Positions 26,877-33,797 of a stretch of 64,000 nucleotides of DNA are shown piece by piece. This DNA comes from Flavobacterium sharifuzzamanii (GTDB taxonomy: Bacteria > Bacteroidota > Bacteroidia > Flavobacteriales > Flavobacteriaceae). The stretch lies in the NCBI RefSeq assembly GCF_003254585.1, contig NZ_QJGZ01000041.1:248001-312000 (forward strand), given 5' to 3'. How positions within the stretch are numbered: position 1 is the first letter of the stretch; each line of letters opens with the position of its first letter. The translations under genes were made by a program, and so were the position numbers. The notes below the pieces were generated by a model. The model saw only the letters and a program-made list of their open reading frames with translations. It was not told where the DNA came from and made no database searches.

Positions 26877-26925
26877 ACATAAAAATAAATCTTAACAGAT
26901 TAAAAATTTGGTTAGGTTAGTAATG

Positions 26926-26965
26926 AAAAAGGGCTGTTCTGCGTATTGCAGACAGCCTTTTTTTT
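26926..26965. terminator. Bidirectional terminator between the amylase and DUF4259 genes
   Basis: An interrupted stem (GGCTGT-t-CTGC / GCAG-ACAGCC) is flanked by As on the left and at least eight Ts on the right. It lies between convergent genes ending at 26876 and 26972, and works mainly for the amylase. Confidence 0.85.
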
Positions 26966-26971
26966 GTTAAT

Positions 26972-27391
26972 TTAATAATTAAGACGATTAATTAAATCTT
27001 GAATATTTTGTTTCCACTTTGGATACAATTCTTCATTTTCAGACCATAACTCATTTAGTTCAGAATTATCACTTATGATTTTTTCTAATGCACTTACGGC
27101 TAATGGTCTTAAATTATCAATTTTTAAATCTCTATTTAAAGAGCCAAAAAGATTAACATTGGTTTCATCTTCATTATCTTCATTGTCATTTCTGTATTTA
27201 GTTCCATTTAGAAGATTATCAATGAATGCTCCAGAAACTGTGACAGCATGGCAGTCATCATAATCTACATATTCTGAATTAATAGCTTTTTCAAATGATG
27301 ATTTAAAGAAAGTCTGAGCATTTTCTGTTATTTCATCAAAAAAGTCATAAGCGGTATCGTCATCAAATATTCCGTAATCCCAAGCCCCCAT
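26972..27391 (-). CDS. DUF4259 domain protein
   Basis: A 139-residue acidic protein. The start MGAWDYGIFDDDTAYDFFDE is the signature of the DUF4259 family, whose members usually begin MGAW-G-G-FxxD. No signal peptide or catalytic motif is seen. Function is unknown; such genes occur singly in many bacteria. It is monocistronic on the minus strand. Confidence 0.88.
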   Translation of the reverse strand: MGAWDYGIFDDDTAYDFFDEITENAQTFFKSSFEKAINSEYVDYDDCHAVTVSGAFIDNLLNGTKYRNDNEDNEDETNVNLFGSLNRDLKIDNLRPLAVSALEKIISDNSELNELWSENEELYPKWKQNIQDLINRLNY

Positions 27392-27453
27392 ATATAAATA
27401 TTAAATTAGTAGTTTTTAGATTACAAAAATAACTTTTTTTTTGATTTAGATAA

Positions 27454-27681
27454 TTATTTCTTTTTATTGTTATATTCTCCAATTAGAGAATAATATCCAA
27501 ATGTTCCTAAACCCATAACAATAAGCGGCGTAAGTATAAATAGAATAATGGCACCAAATACCAAATCATCCTGCTGGTCCGAAAGTAGTTTAGGTAAACC
27601 AAACTCAAAGACACAGAAATAAGCCGCTGCGGCCGCTAAAGCAATCCATAAAGCCCCTAAAACTTGTTTAATCGCATTCAT
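27454..27681 (-). CDS. Small membrane protein encoded with an MHS transporter
   Basis: A 75-residue protein with two hydrophobic segments (LGALWIALAAAAAYFCVF and LVFGAIILFILTPLIVMG) and a charged tail. It starts 10 bases after the MFS gene, so the two are translationally linked. Short membrane proteins of this kind often accompany MHS-type transporters in Bacteroidota, I believe under DUF6814, but I cannot verify the number. A role in carrier stability or assembly is inference. Confidence 0.75.
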   Translation of the reverse strand: MNAIKQVLGALWIALAAAAAYFCVFEFGLPKLLSDQQDDLVFGAIILFILTPLIVMGLGTFGYYSLIGEYNNKKK

Positions 27682-27691
27682 TTTTTAAATT

Positions 27692-29185
27692 TTAAAGGTG
27701 AGTAGTTTTGTTTTTGTTGTCAATATAAATCATTCCAATTACAAAGCAGATTCCTGCAATAATTATCGGATACCATAATCCATCCAAATAAAAATCGGTT
27801 TTGCCTGCTGTCTTGGTGTGTGATACAAAATAAGTTGATATGGCAGGGAGCAATCCGCCAAAAATGCCATTTCCTACATGATAAGGAAGAGACATGGAAG
27901 TATATCTAATTTTGGTTGGAAACATTTCTACTAAAAATGCCGCAATCGGACCATAAACCATGGTTACAAATAATACCTGAATAAAAACTAAGAAGGTTAA
28001 TGTCCATTTATCGCTTGAATTAATTGTTGTTGAAATGCTGATTTGAGCATCTTTTTTGTCCAAGTACGTTTTTTTCTCCACCATGGATGTACCGTCTGTA
28101 TATTTTTTTTCTACAATCGTAACCGAACTTCCGTCAACTTTATTTTCAGTTGTGATTTTTGGAGTTCCAAGAATCTCTGTTTTCTTGCTTACATCAGTTG
28201 TGTCGTACATCGTCTTATAAATAGGTCTGTATGATAGTATAGCAATCAACATTCCGAACATCATTATATATTTACGGCCAACTTTGTCGCTCAGCCATCC
28301 AAAAACAATAAAAAATGGAGTTCCAATTAAAAGAGCAATTCCTAATAGTTCATCAACTTGCGAAGAATCAACATTCATAACGGTTTTCATAAAACTCATC
28401 GCATAGAATTGTCCCGTATACCAGACTACGCCTTGTCCCATAGTAGCGCCAAATAAAGCTAAAAGAACAAATTTTAAATTGTATCGGTTTCCAAAACTTT
28501 CCTTTAACGGATTTGTACTTGTTGTTCCCTCTTTTTTAGCTTTCGCGAAGACAGGAGATTCATCCATATTTTTTCTAATCAGATACGAAACTCCAACCAT
28601 AGCAATAGAGACCCAAAAAGGAACACGCCATCCCCAAAGATCAAAAGCTTCGGGAGAAAGCACACTTTTGGTTGCTAGAATAACCATCAGCGAAATAAAT
28701 AAACCCACAGTCGCAGTAGTCTGAATCCAAGAAGTCCAATATCCTTTTTCTCCTGCTGGAGCATGTTCGGCTACATAAGTTGCGGCTCCGCCATATTCTC
28801 CTCCGAGAGCAAGTCCCTGAAGTAATCGTAAAATCAAAACTAATAAAGGAGCGAGAAAGCCAATTGTTTCATAACTTGGAATACAACCAATTAAAAAAGT
28901 AGAACCACCCATTAATAATAAGGTAGCCATAAAAGTATATTTGCGTCCAATAATATCACCAAGCCTTCCAAAAAATAAAGCCCCAAATGGACGAACTACA
29001 AATCCGGCCGCAAATGTGGCTAAAGTAGATAAAAACGCTGCAGTTGGATTGTCACTAGGAAAAAATTTTGTCGAAATAACGACAGCCAAACTGCCAAAAA
29101 TGTAAAAATCGTACCATTCAATCATGGTGCCCATTGAAGAGGCTGAAATTACTTTCCAAATACCTTTAGTAGAAGTTTTGCTCAT
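27692..29185 (-). CDS. MFS transporter, metabolite:H+ symporter (MHS) type
   Basis: The protein has 497 residues and about 12 membrane helices. The motif FGRLGDIIGRKYTF between helices 2 and 3 and RLLQGLALGGEYGGAATYVAE on helices 4-5 are typical of MHS carriers (ProP, KgtP, ShiA relatives), which take up carboxylates or betaines. A hydrophilic insert of about 65 residues (roughly 323-390, rich in K, T and E) breaks the pattern after the seventh or eighth helix. The substrate cannot be predicted. Operon with the small membrane protein downstream. Confidence 0.88.
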   Translation of the reverse strand: MSKTSTKGIWKVISASSMGTMIEWYDFYIFGSLAVVISTKFFPSDNPTAAFLSTLATFAAGFVVRPFGALFFGRLGDIIGRKYTFMATLLLMGGSTFLIGCIPSYETIGFLAPLLVLILRLLQGLALGGEYGGAATYVAEHAPAGEKGYWTSWIQTTATVGLFISLMVILATKSVLSPEAFDLWGWRVPFWVSIAMVGVSYLIRKNMDESPVFAKAKKEGTTSTNPLKESFGNRYNLKFVLLALFGATMGQGVVWYTGQFYAMSFMKTVMNVDSSQVDELLGIALLIGTPFFIVFGWLSDKVGRKYIMMFGMLIAILSYRPIYKTMYDTTDVSKKTEILGTPKITTENKVDGSSVTIVEKKYTDGTSMVEKKTYLDKKDAQISISTTINSSDKWTLTFLVFIQVLFVTMVYGPIAAFLVEMFPTKIRYTSMSLPYHVGNGIFGGLLPAISTYFVSHTKTAGKTDFYLDGLWYPIIIAGICFVIGMIYIDNKNKTTHL

Positions 29186-29463
29186 AAAACTGCTTTGAGA
29201 TCTTGTTAATGAATGAAAAAGAAAAATACAGTTTTACGAATATAGAAGATATTTTTTTATTCAGTCAATACTTTTTTAACAAAAACTATTTATTTGTTGA
29301 CATTGTGATTTTTATAGCTAAAGGGAAATTTGAAGAGGTTTTTAACCGCAAAGAGCGCAAAAGATTTACGCAAGGCTCGCAAAGTCATTTTTAAACTTTG
29401 CGAACCTTTCGCTTTTTTCCTTTGCGCTCTTTGCGGTTAGACAAAACAGAAAAGTATAAAAAC
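29186..29463. repeat. Gene-free gap with an inverted 'cgcaaag' repeat
   Basis: The gap to tRNA-Phe holds no gene. Bases 29343-29361 and 29421-29439 are perfect 19-bp inverted arms (taaccgcaaagagcgcaaa and its complement). Between them more 'cgcaaag' and 'ctttgcg' words give further pairing. The same words occur at 6308-6340 and 56322-56545. Confidence 0.8.
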
Positions 29464-29489
29464 AAAAAACCCGAATATTTCTATTCGGG
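29464..29489 (-). terminator. Terminator of tRNA-Phe
   Basis: On the minus strand CCCGAATA pairs with TATTCGGG across a 4-base loop, followed by a T-rich tract. It lies 5 bases past the tRNA 3' end. Confidence 0.88.
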
Positions 29490-29494
29490 TTTTG

Positions 29495-29567
29495 TGGTAC
29501 CTCCAGGGATCGAACCAGGGACACATGGATTTTCAGTCCATTGCTCTACCATCTGAGCTAAGGTACC
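29495..29567 (-). tRNA. tRNA-Phe (GAA)
   Basis: The minus strand folds as a complete cloverleaf of 73 bases. The acceptor GGTACCT pairs with AGGTACC; the D arm is GCTC/GAGC. The anticodon stem ATGGA/TCCAT encloses CTGAAAA, whose GAA reads phenylalanine codons. The T arm CCTGG/CCTGG encloses TTCGATC. The CCA tail is not encoded in full after the discriminator A. Confidence 0.97.
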
Positions 29568-29639
29568 GTGCTTGTTGCGGGTGCAAATATATAATCATTT
29601 TTGGTTTGTGCAAAACATTTTTTAGAAAAAATCAATTCG

Positions 29640-29647
29640 TATCTTCG
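29640..29647 (+). promoter_or_regulatory. Candidate -7 box of coaX
   Basis: TATCTTCG is one base from TAnnTTTG and 19 bases before the coaX ATG. No TTG lies at the right distance upstream. Confidence 0.35.
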
Positions 29648-29666
29648 CAAAAGCAAAAAAGGAAAT

Positions 29667-30401
29667 ATGATTTTAACGGTTGATGTTGGAAACACCAGAA
29701 TTAAAGCGTCTGTATTTGAGGATAATACTGCTCTCGAAAATTTTGTTTTTGAGAAAAACGAACTCGAAAAAAAAATTGAAAAAATTTTAGAAAAATATCC
29801 AAAATGCTCCGATTTGGTTGTTGCTTCAGTAGGAAATATCGAAAAACAGGCCTTTTTAACTTTTGAAAATAGACTCAAAGTCCATTTTTTTACCCACGAA
29901 GATGTTTTTCCTTTCCATAATAAATATGCGACGCCAAAAACTTTGGGAATAGACAGGATGATTTTGGCTGCAGGAGCTACATTGCAATTTCCTAAACAAA
30001 ACCGTTTAGTTATAGATGCTGGAACTTGCATTACCTACGATTTTATCGACGAAAATGACAATTATTTAGGAGGAGCCATCTCTCCAGGTCTTCGTTTACG
30101 ATATGAATCATTGCATAATTTTACAGCCAGACTGCCGTTACTAACCTTAGAAGAACCCGATTCTTATGTAGGAAACTCTACGGCACAAGCTATACATTCT
30201 GGTGTTGTTAATGGTTTCGTCTATGAGATTGACGGTTTTATCGATGAATATCGTAAACAGTTTTCAAATTTTATCATAATTTTAACGGGAGGCGATGCAG
30301 ATTTTTTGGCTAAACGATTAAAAAATACCATATTTGCCAATTCAAATTTCCTTCTGGAGAGTTTGAGCCAAACATATCAATATAAAATCGACAATGATTA
30401 A
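29667..30401 (+). CDS. coaX: Type III pantothenate kinase
   Basis: The ATG at 29667 (MILTVDVGNTRIKASVFEDN) gives 244 residues; upstream in-frame codons do not resemble the family. DVGNTR is the phosphate-binding P-loop-like motif of CoaX, LGIDRM precedes the core, and VIDAGTCITYDFID and GGAISPGLRLR are further diagnostic blocks. It phosphorylates pantothenate, the first step to coenzyme A, in the cytoplasm. Its last 8 bases overlap the start of the outer-membrane protein gene, so translation is coupled. Confidence 0.95.
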   Translation: MILTVDVGNTRIKASVFEDNTALENFVFEKNELEKKIEKILEKYPKCSDLVVASVGNIEKQAFLTFENRLKVHFFTHEDVFPFHNKYATPKTLGIDRMILAAGATLQFPKQNRLVIDAGTCITYDFIDENDNYLGGAISPGLRLRYESLHNFTARLPLLTLEEPDSYVGNSTAQAIHSGVVNGFVYEIDGFIDEYRKQFSNFIIILTGGDADFLAKRLKNTIFANSNFLLESLSQTYQYKIDND

Positions 30402-31623
30402 AAAAGTAATACTAAGCGCTTGTTTGCTTATATCGTTCGTTTCATTCGCTCAACAAGGTACTGCTTCACCTTATTCTTTTTTCGGAATAGGAGATGTGAG
30501 ATTCAAGGGAACTCTTGAAAATAGATCTATGGCAGGAGTTGCAGTAGAGCAAGATACGATTCACTTAAATTTAGAAAATCCGGCAAGTTATGCCAGCTTA
30601 ATTCAGACAACTTTTACAGTTGGAGGAACATTTGCGACTTCAAATTTAAAAACGGATTCTGCATCAGAAAAAGCACAGCGTTCTACTTTTGATTATTTAG
30701 CATTAGGAATCCCAATGGGAAAATTTGGTGCTTCATTTGGTTTAATTCCTGTAAGTTCAGTAGGATACAAAATTCGTAACGACAATTCTGCAACAGAAGG
30801 AGCTACGAGTTCACAGCTTGACGGAAAAGGTGGTGTGAATAAGGTATATTTTGGTTTATCATATAAAATAATGAAAGACTGGAATATCGGAGTAGATGCG
30901 CAGTATAATTTTGGAAAAATTACAACAACAAGCGTTGAAGCAATTACTGGAGTTCAAAATGGAACAGCGGAAGTGAATACTTCTGAACTTTCAGGTATGG
31001 GATTCAGTTTCGGGACTATGTACCAGAAGAAGATCTATAAAAAGATGAGCATATTCTCTAGTTTGAGCTATTCTTTTGCGAGTAATCTTAATTCAGACAA
31101 TACGAGAGTGATTTCAGTTCAAGGTGATCCAGAAGCTTATGCAGTTCCAACAGAATCAACAAAACTAAAACTTCCAAATAAATTAAGTATTGGATTAGGA
31201 GTTGGAGAAGCTAGAAAATGGCTTGTAGGAGCAAATATGACTTTTCAAGGAGATGGACAGTTAGGAAATTATTACAATGCAGCTGATAATGTAAGGTACG
31301 AAAGCTATTCTAAATATGCGCTTGGAGGATATTATCTTCCAAACTATGCTTCTTTCACAAGTTATATGAGCAGAATTACTTATAGAGCTGGTTTGAAATA
31401 CGAAAAAATTGGTCTAATTGTAAACAACGAATCAATTAAAGATATCGGAATGTCATTAGGAGCAGGAATTCCAATTCCTGGATCTTATTCAAACGTAAAC
31501 TTTGGAATTGAATTTGGTAAGCGTGGTACAACTGCTGCAGATTTAGTGCAAGAGAATTATGTTAATTTCAGCGTAAGTTTCTCTTTCAACGATAAATGGT
31601 TTGTGAAGAGCAAATACCAATAA
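30394..31623 (+). CDS. Outer-membrane beta-barrel protein, FadL-like
   Basis: The protein has 409 residues and a signal peptide (MIKKVILSACLLISFVSFAQ). The mature part opens with GTASPYSFFGIGDVRFKG and then NLENPASYASLIQTTFTVGG, a pattern of asparagine-proline-alanine followed by alternating hydrophobic strands seen in FadL/OmpP1-like and PorV-like barrels of Bacteroidota. It ends in strands such as YVNFSVSFSFNDKWFVKSKYQ. A transport or surface role is likely but the cargo is unknown. It overlaps coaX and precedes lptC in what looks like a conserved envelope-biogenesis cluster. Confidence 0.8.
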   Translation: MIKKVILSACLLISFVSFAQQGTASPYSFFGIGDVRFKGTLENRSMAGVAVEQDTIHLNLENPASYASLIQTTFTVGGTFATSNLKTDSASEKAQRSTFDYLALGIPMGKFGASFGLIPVSSVGYKIRNDNSATEGATSSQLDGKGGVNKVYFGLSYKIMKDWNIGVDAQYNFGKITTTSVEAITGVQNGTAEVNTSELSGMGFSFGTMYQKKIYKKMSIFSSLSYSFASNLNSDNTRVISVQGDPEAYAVPTESTKLKLPNKLSIGLGVGEARKWLVGANMTFQGDGQLGNYYNAADNVRYESYSKYALGGYYLPNYASFTSYMSRITYRAGLKYEKIGLIVNNESIKDIGMSLGAGIPIPGSYSNVNFGIEFGKRGTTAADLVQENYVNFSVSFSFNDKWFVKSKYQ

Positions 31624-31662
31624 TCAAAACATATTATCTTTTAGAAGCTCATTACAATTTAC

Positions 31663-31670
31663 TACATTTG
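31663..31670 (+). promoter_or_regulatory. Candidate -7 box of lptC, implying a near-leaderless mRNA
   Basis: TACATTTG exactly fits TAnnTTTG and ends 4 bases before the lptC ATG at 31675. Transcription would start at or next to the start codon. No TTG is found 17-23 bases upstream. Confidence 0.35.
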
Positions 31671-31674
31671 GCAA

Positions 31675-32232
31675 ATGAATTTACCAAAAAGATATAGTCT
31701 CATAGCTGTCACAGTTTTTGCTGTGACACTATTTTTTGGATGCGAAAGTAATTTTAAAGAAGTTCAGAAAATTAACTTCTCAGAATTTGTTCCTGCCAGC
31801 GATGCAGACACTGTAAATATTAAATATACAGATTCTGGACGCATTACAGGTGTTTTGATCAGTCCGAAAATGCTAGATTATTCTAATCTTGATTTTCCTT
31901 TTACAGAATTCCCAAAAGGAATCGATGTTACTTTATATGATAAAAAGCAAAAGCGTACCTTTATAAAAGGTAATTATGCTGTTTCGTATAAAAATACTGG
32001 AATCATTGATTTGATAGGAAAAGTAAAAATCACTTCAGAAGCAGGACAGGTTTTAGAAACAGAACAATTGTATTTCGACCAGAAAAACGAGTGGTTTTAT
32101 ACAGAAAGAAAATTTAAATTGACCGATATAAAAGGAGTTTCCTACGGTCAGGGAATAGATTTTAGCAAAGATTTTAAAGTGATCAATTCGCAGCGAATAA
32201 GCGGTGAGATTGAATCAGACAAAGAATTATAA
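31675..32232 (+). CDS. lptC: LPS export periplasmic protein LptC
   Basis: A 185-residue lipoprotein-like protein with lipobox TLFFGC. The mature part has the LptC beta-jellyroll features: INFSEFVPASDADTVNIKYTD at the start, and FPKGIDVTLYDK, NYAVSYKNTGIIDLIGKVKI and ETEQLYFDQKNEWFYTE as successive strands. LptC sits between the LptB2FG pump and LptA and passes LPS across the periplasm. Bacteroidota versions are usually lipidated. Neighbours PpiD-like isomerase and the barrel protein also serve the envelope. Confidence 0.9.
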   Translation: MNLPKRYSLIAVTVFAVTLFFGCESNFKEVQKINFSEFVPASDADTVNIKYTDSGRITGVLISPKMLDYSNLDFPFTEFPKGIDVTLYDKKQKRTFIKGNYAVSYKNTGIIDLIGKVKITSEAGQVLETEQLYFDQKNEWFYTERKFKLTDIKGVSYGQGIDFSKDFKVINSQRISGEIESDKEL

Positions 32233-32236
32233 TATT

Positions 32237-32431
32237 ATGGGTTATTTAAAATATACACAATACGTTTACATCCTTTTTGCAGTTTTCTTTACTTATGATG
32301 GTATTGTGAAACTAAATGAGGGAGATGAGAGCTATCCTTTTTATTTTGTAATTGCGGGAATGGCTATTTTTATGTTTTTCTTTAGGAGAAGATTTCTTAA
32401 TAAGCATAACGACCGAAACAAAAACCAATAA
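32237..32431 (+). CDS. Small membrane protein
   Basis: The protein has 64 residues from the ATG at 32237, 4 bases after the lptC stop. It has two hydrophobic segments (YTQYVYILFAVFFTYDGIV and YPFYFVIAGMAIFMFFF) and a strongly basic tail (RRRFLNKHNDRNKN). It ends 2 bases before the CNNM-type gene. Its fixed place inside this operon supports a real gene. Function unknown. Confidence 0.78.
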   Translation: MGYLKYTQYVYILFAVFFTYDGIVKLNEGDESYPFYFVIAGMAIFMFFFRRRFLNKHNDRNKNQ

Positions 32432-32433
32432 AA

Positions 32434-33690
32434 ATGGAAATTAGTATTATAATAATATGTTTAATACTAGCAGCCTTTTTCTCTGGGATGGAAATCGCTT
32501 TTACATCCGCTAACAAAATTTATCTTGAGATTGAAAAGAAACAAGACGATTTTCTGTCTCGAATCTTAACCAAACTAACCGAAAATCCATCCAAATTTAT
32601 TGCTGCCATGCTTATTGGCAACAATGTGGCCTTGGTGATTTACGGTTTTTTTATGGGCGATCTTATTTTAGGTTGGATGGCTTATTTTGGATTGATTTTT
32701 TCTGATTGGTGGAATATTCTCATTCAGACACTTCTTGCCACATTTGTAGTTTTATTGACTTCAGAATTTTTTCCGAAGGTTTTTTTTCAGATTTATGCCA
32801 ATTCTTTAATTAAAATTTTGGCGCTTCCGGCCTATTTATTCTACCGATTATTTTATTATATCTCCACATTTTTTATTTGGATTGCAGATTTTGTGCTAAG
32901 TAAATTCTTTAAGACTGAAGGAAATCAAATCCATTTGTTTAGTCGTATCGAGTTGGGGAATTACATTACAGAACAAATGAGTACCGTTGAGGAAGATGAA
33001 GAGGTTGATTCTGAAATTCAGATTTTTCAAAATGCTTTAGAATTTTCAAATGTAAAGGCGCGTGATATTATGACGCCCCGAACAGAAATTGTAGATATAG
33101 ATCTTTTTGATACTGTTGATGATCTTAGAGCCTTATTTATAGAAACGGGTTATTCTAAGATTATTATAAGTCAGAATTCATTAGACGATATTGTCGGTTA
33201 TGTGCATTCGTTCGATTTGTTTAAAAAGCCAGCGACTATAAAATCGGTTTTGATGACAGTAGAGTTTGTTCCAGAAACTATTCTAATTAAAGACGTTTTG
33301 AATTTATTAATCAAAAAACGAAAAAACGTTGCAGTTGTTTTAGATGAATACGGAGGAACTTCTGGAATCATTACAATTGAAGATATTGTGGAAGAGCTTT
33401 TTGGTGAAATTGAAGACGAACATGATTTGGATGAAGAATTAATTGAAGAAGAGATAGGAGAAGGGAAGTATTTGTTTTCTACTAGATTGGATGTAGAGTA
33501 TCTAAACGAAACCTATAAATTAATGATTCCAGAAGAAGATTCTTATGGCACATTAGGTGGTTTTATTGTAAATCATACAAAAGAAATCCCACAAAAAGGA
33601 GACAAGATTGTAATAGATAAGTTTCATTTCTTTATTGAAGAGGCGTCAAATAAGAAAATAGAACTAGTCAAATTGACAATTAAAGAGTGA
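32434..33690 (+). CDS. CNNM/HlyC-type membrane protein with CBS and CorC domains
   Basis: A 418-residue protein. Residues 1-180 are the DUF21 (CNNM) membrane domain with SGMEIAFTSANKIYLE and GNNVALVIYG. Residues about 205-330 are a CBS pair (RDIMTPRTEIVDID ... VLDEYGGTSGIITIEDIVEE), and the last 80 residues are the CorC_HlyC domain (GTLGGFIV). Such proteins move or sense divalent cations such as magnesium; the name hemolysin is historical. It is similar in architecture to GldE of gliding bacteria, but the gldD neighbour is absent here. Confidence 0.9.
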   Translation: MEISIIIICLILAAFFSGMEIAFTSANKIYLEIEKKQDDFLSRILTKLTENPSKFIAAMLIGNNVALVIYGFFMGDLILGWMAYFGLIFSDWWNILIQTLLATFVVLLTSEFFPKVFFQIYANSLIKILALPAYLFYRLFYYISTFFIWIADFVLSKFFKTEGNQIHLFSRIELGNYITEQMSTVEEDEEVDSEIQIFQNALEFSNVKARDIMTPRTEIVDIDLFDTVDDLRALFIETGYSKIIISQNSLDDIVGYVHSFDLFKKPATIKSVLMTVEFVPETILIKDVLNLLIKKRKNVAVVLDEYGGTSGIITIEDIVEELFGEIEDEHDLDEELIEEEIGEGKYLFSTRLDVEYLNETYKLMIPEEDSYGTLGGFIVNHTKEIPQKGDKIVIDKFHFFIEEASNKKIELVKLTIKE

Positions 33691-33738
33691 TTTTTTAAAT
33701 TAATGAAAAAAAATGTTGAAAATAAAACGCTAGTTGTA

Positions 33739-33767
33739 TTGTTATTAACTAGATAATTGTATTTTCG
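33739..33767 (+). promoter_or_regulatory. Candidate promoter of the PpiD-like gene
   Basis: TTG (33739-33741), an 18-base spacer and TATTTTCG (33760-33767), one base from TAnnTTTG, precede the ATG at 33798 by 30 bases. Confidence 0.5.
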
Positions 33768-33797
33768 CAAACTGAATATAAAATTAACGATAATAAA

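Noticed and set aside
29558..30031. Minus-strand open frame of 157 codons opposite coaX
   Set aside because: It overlaps tRNA-Phe and is antisense to coaX, which is unambiguous. The translation is serine/phenylalanine-rich, as expected for a shadow frame.
32434..33690. Assignment as gliding protein GldE
   Set aside because: Domain architecture is the same, but the diagnostic neighbour gldD is not present; the family is too broad to assign on domains alone.
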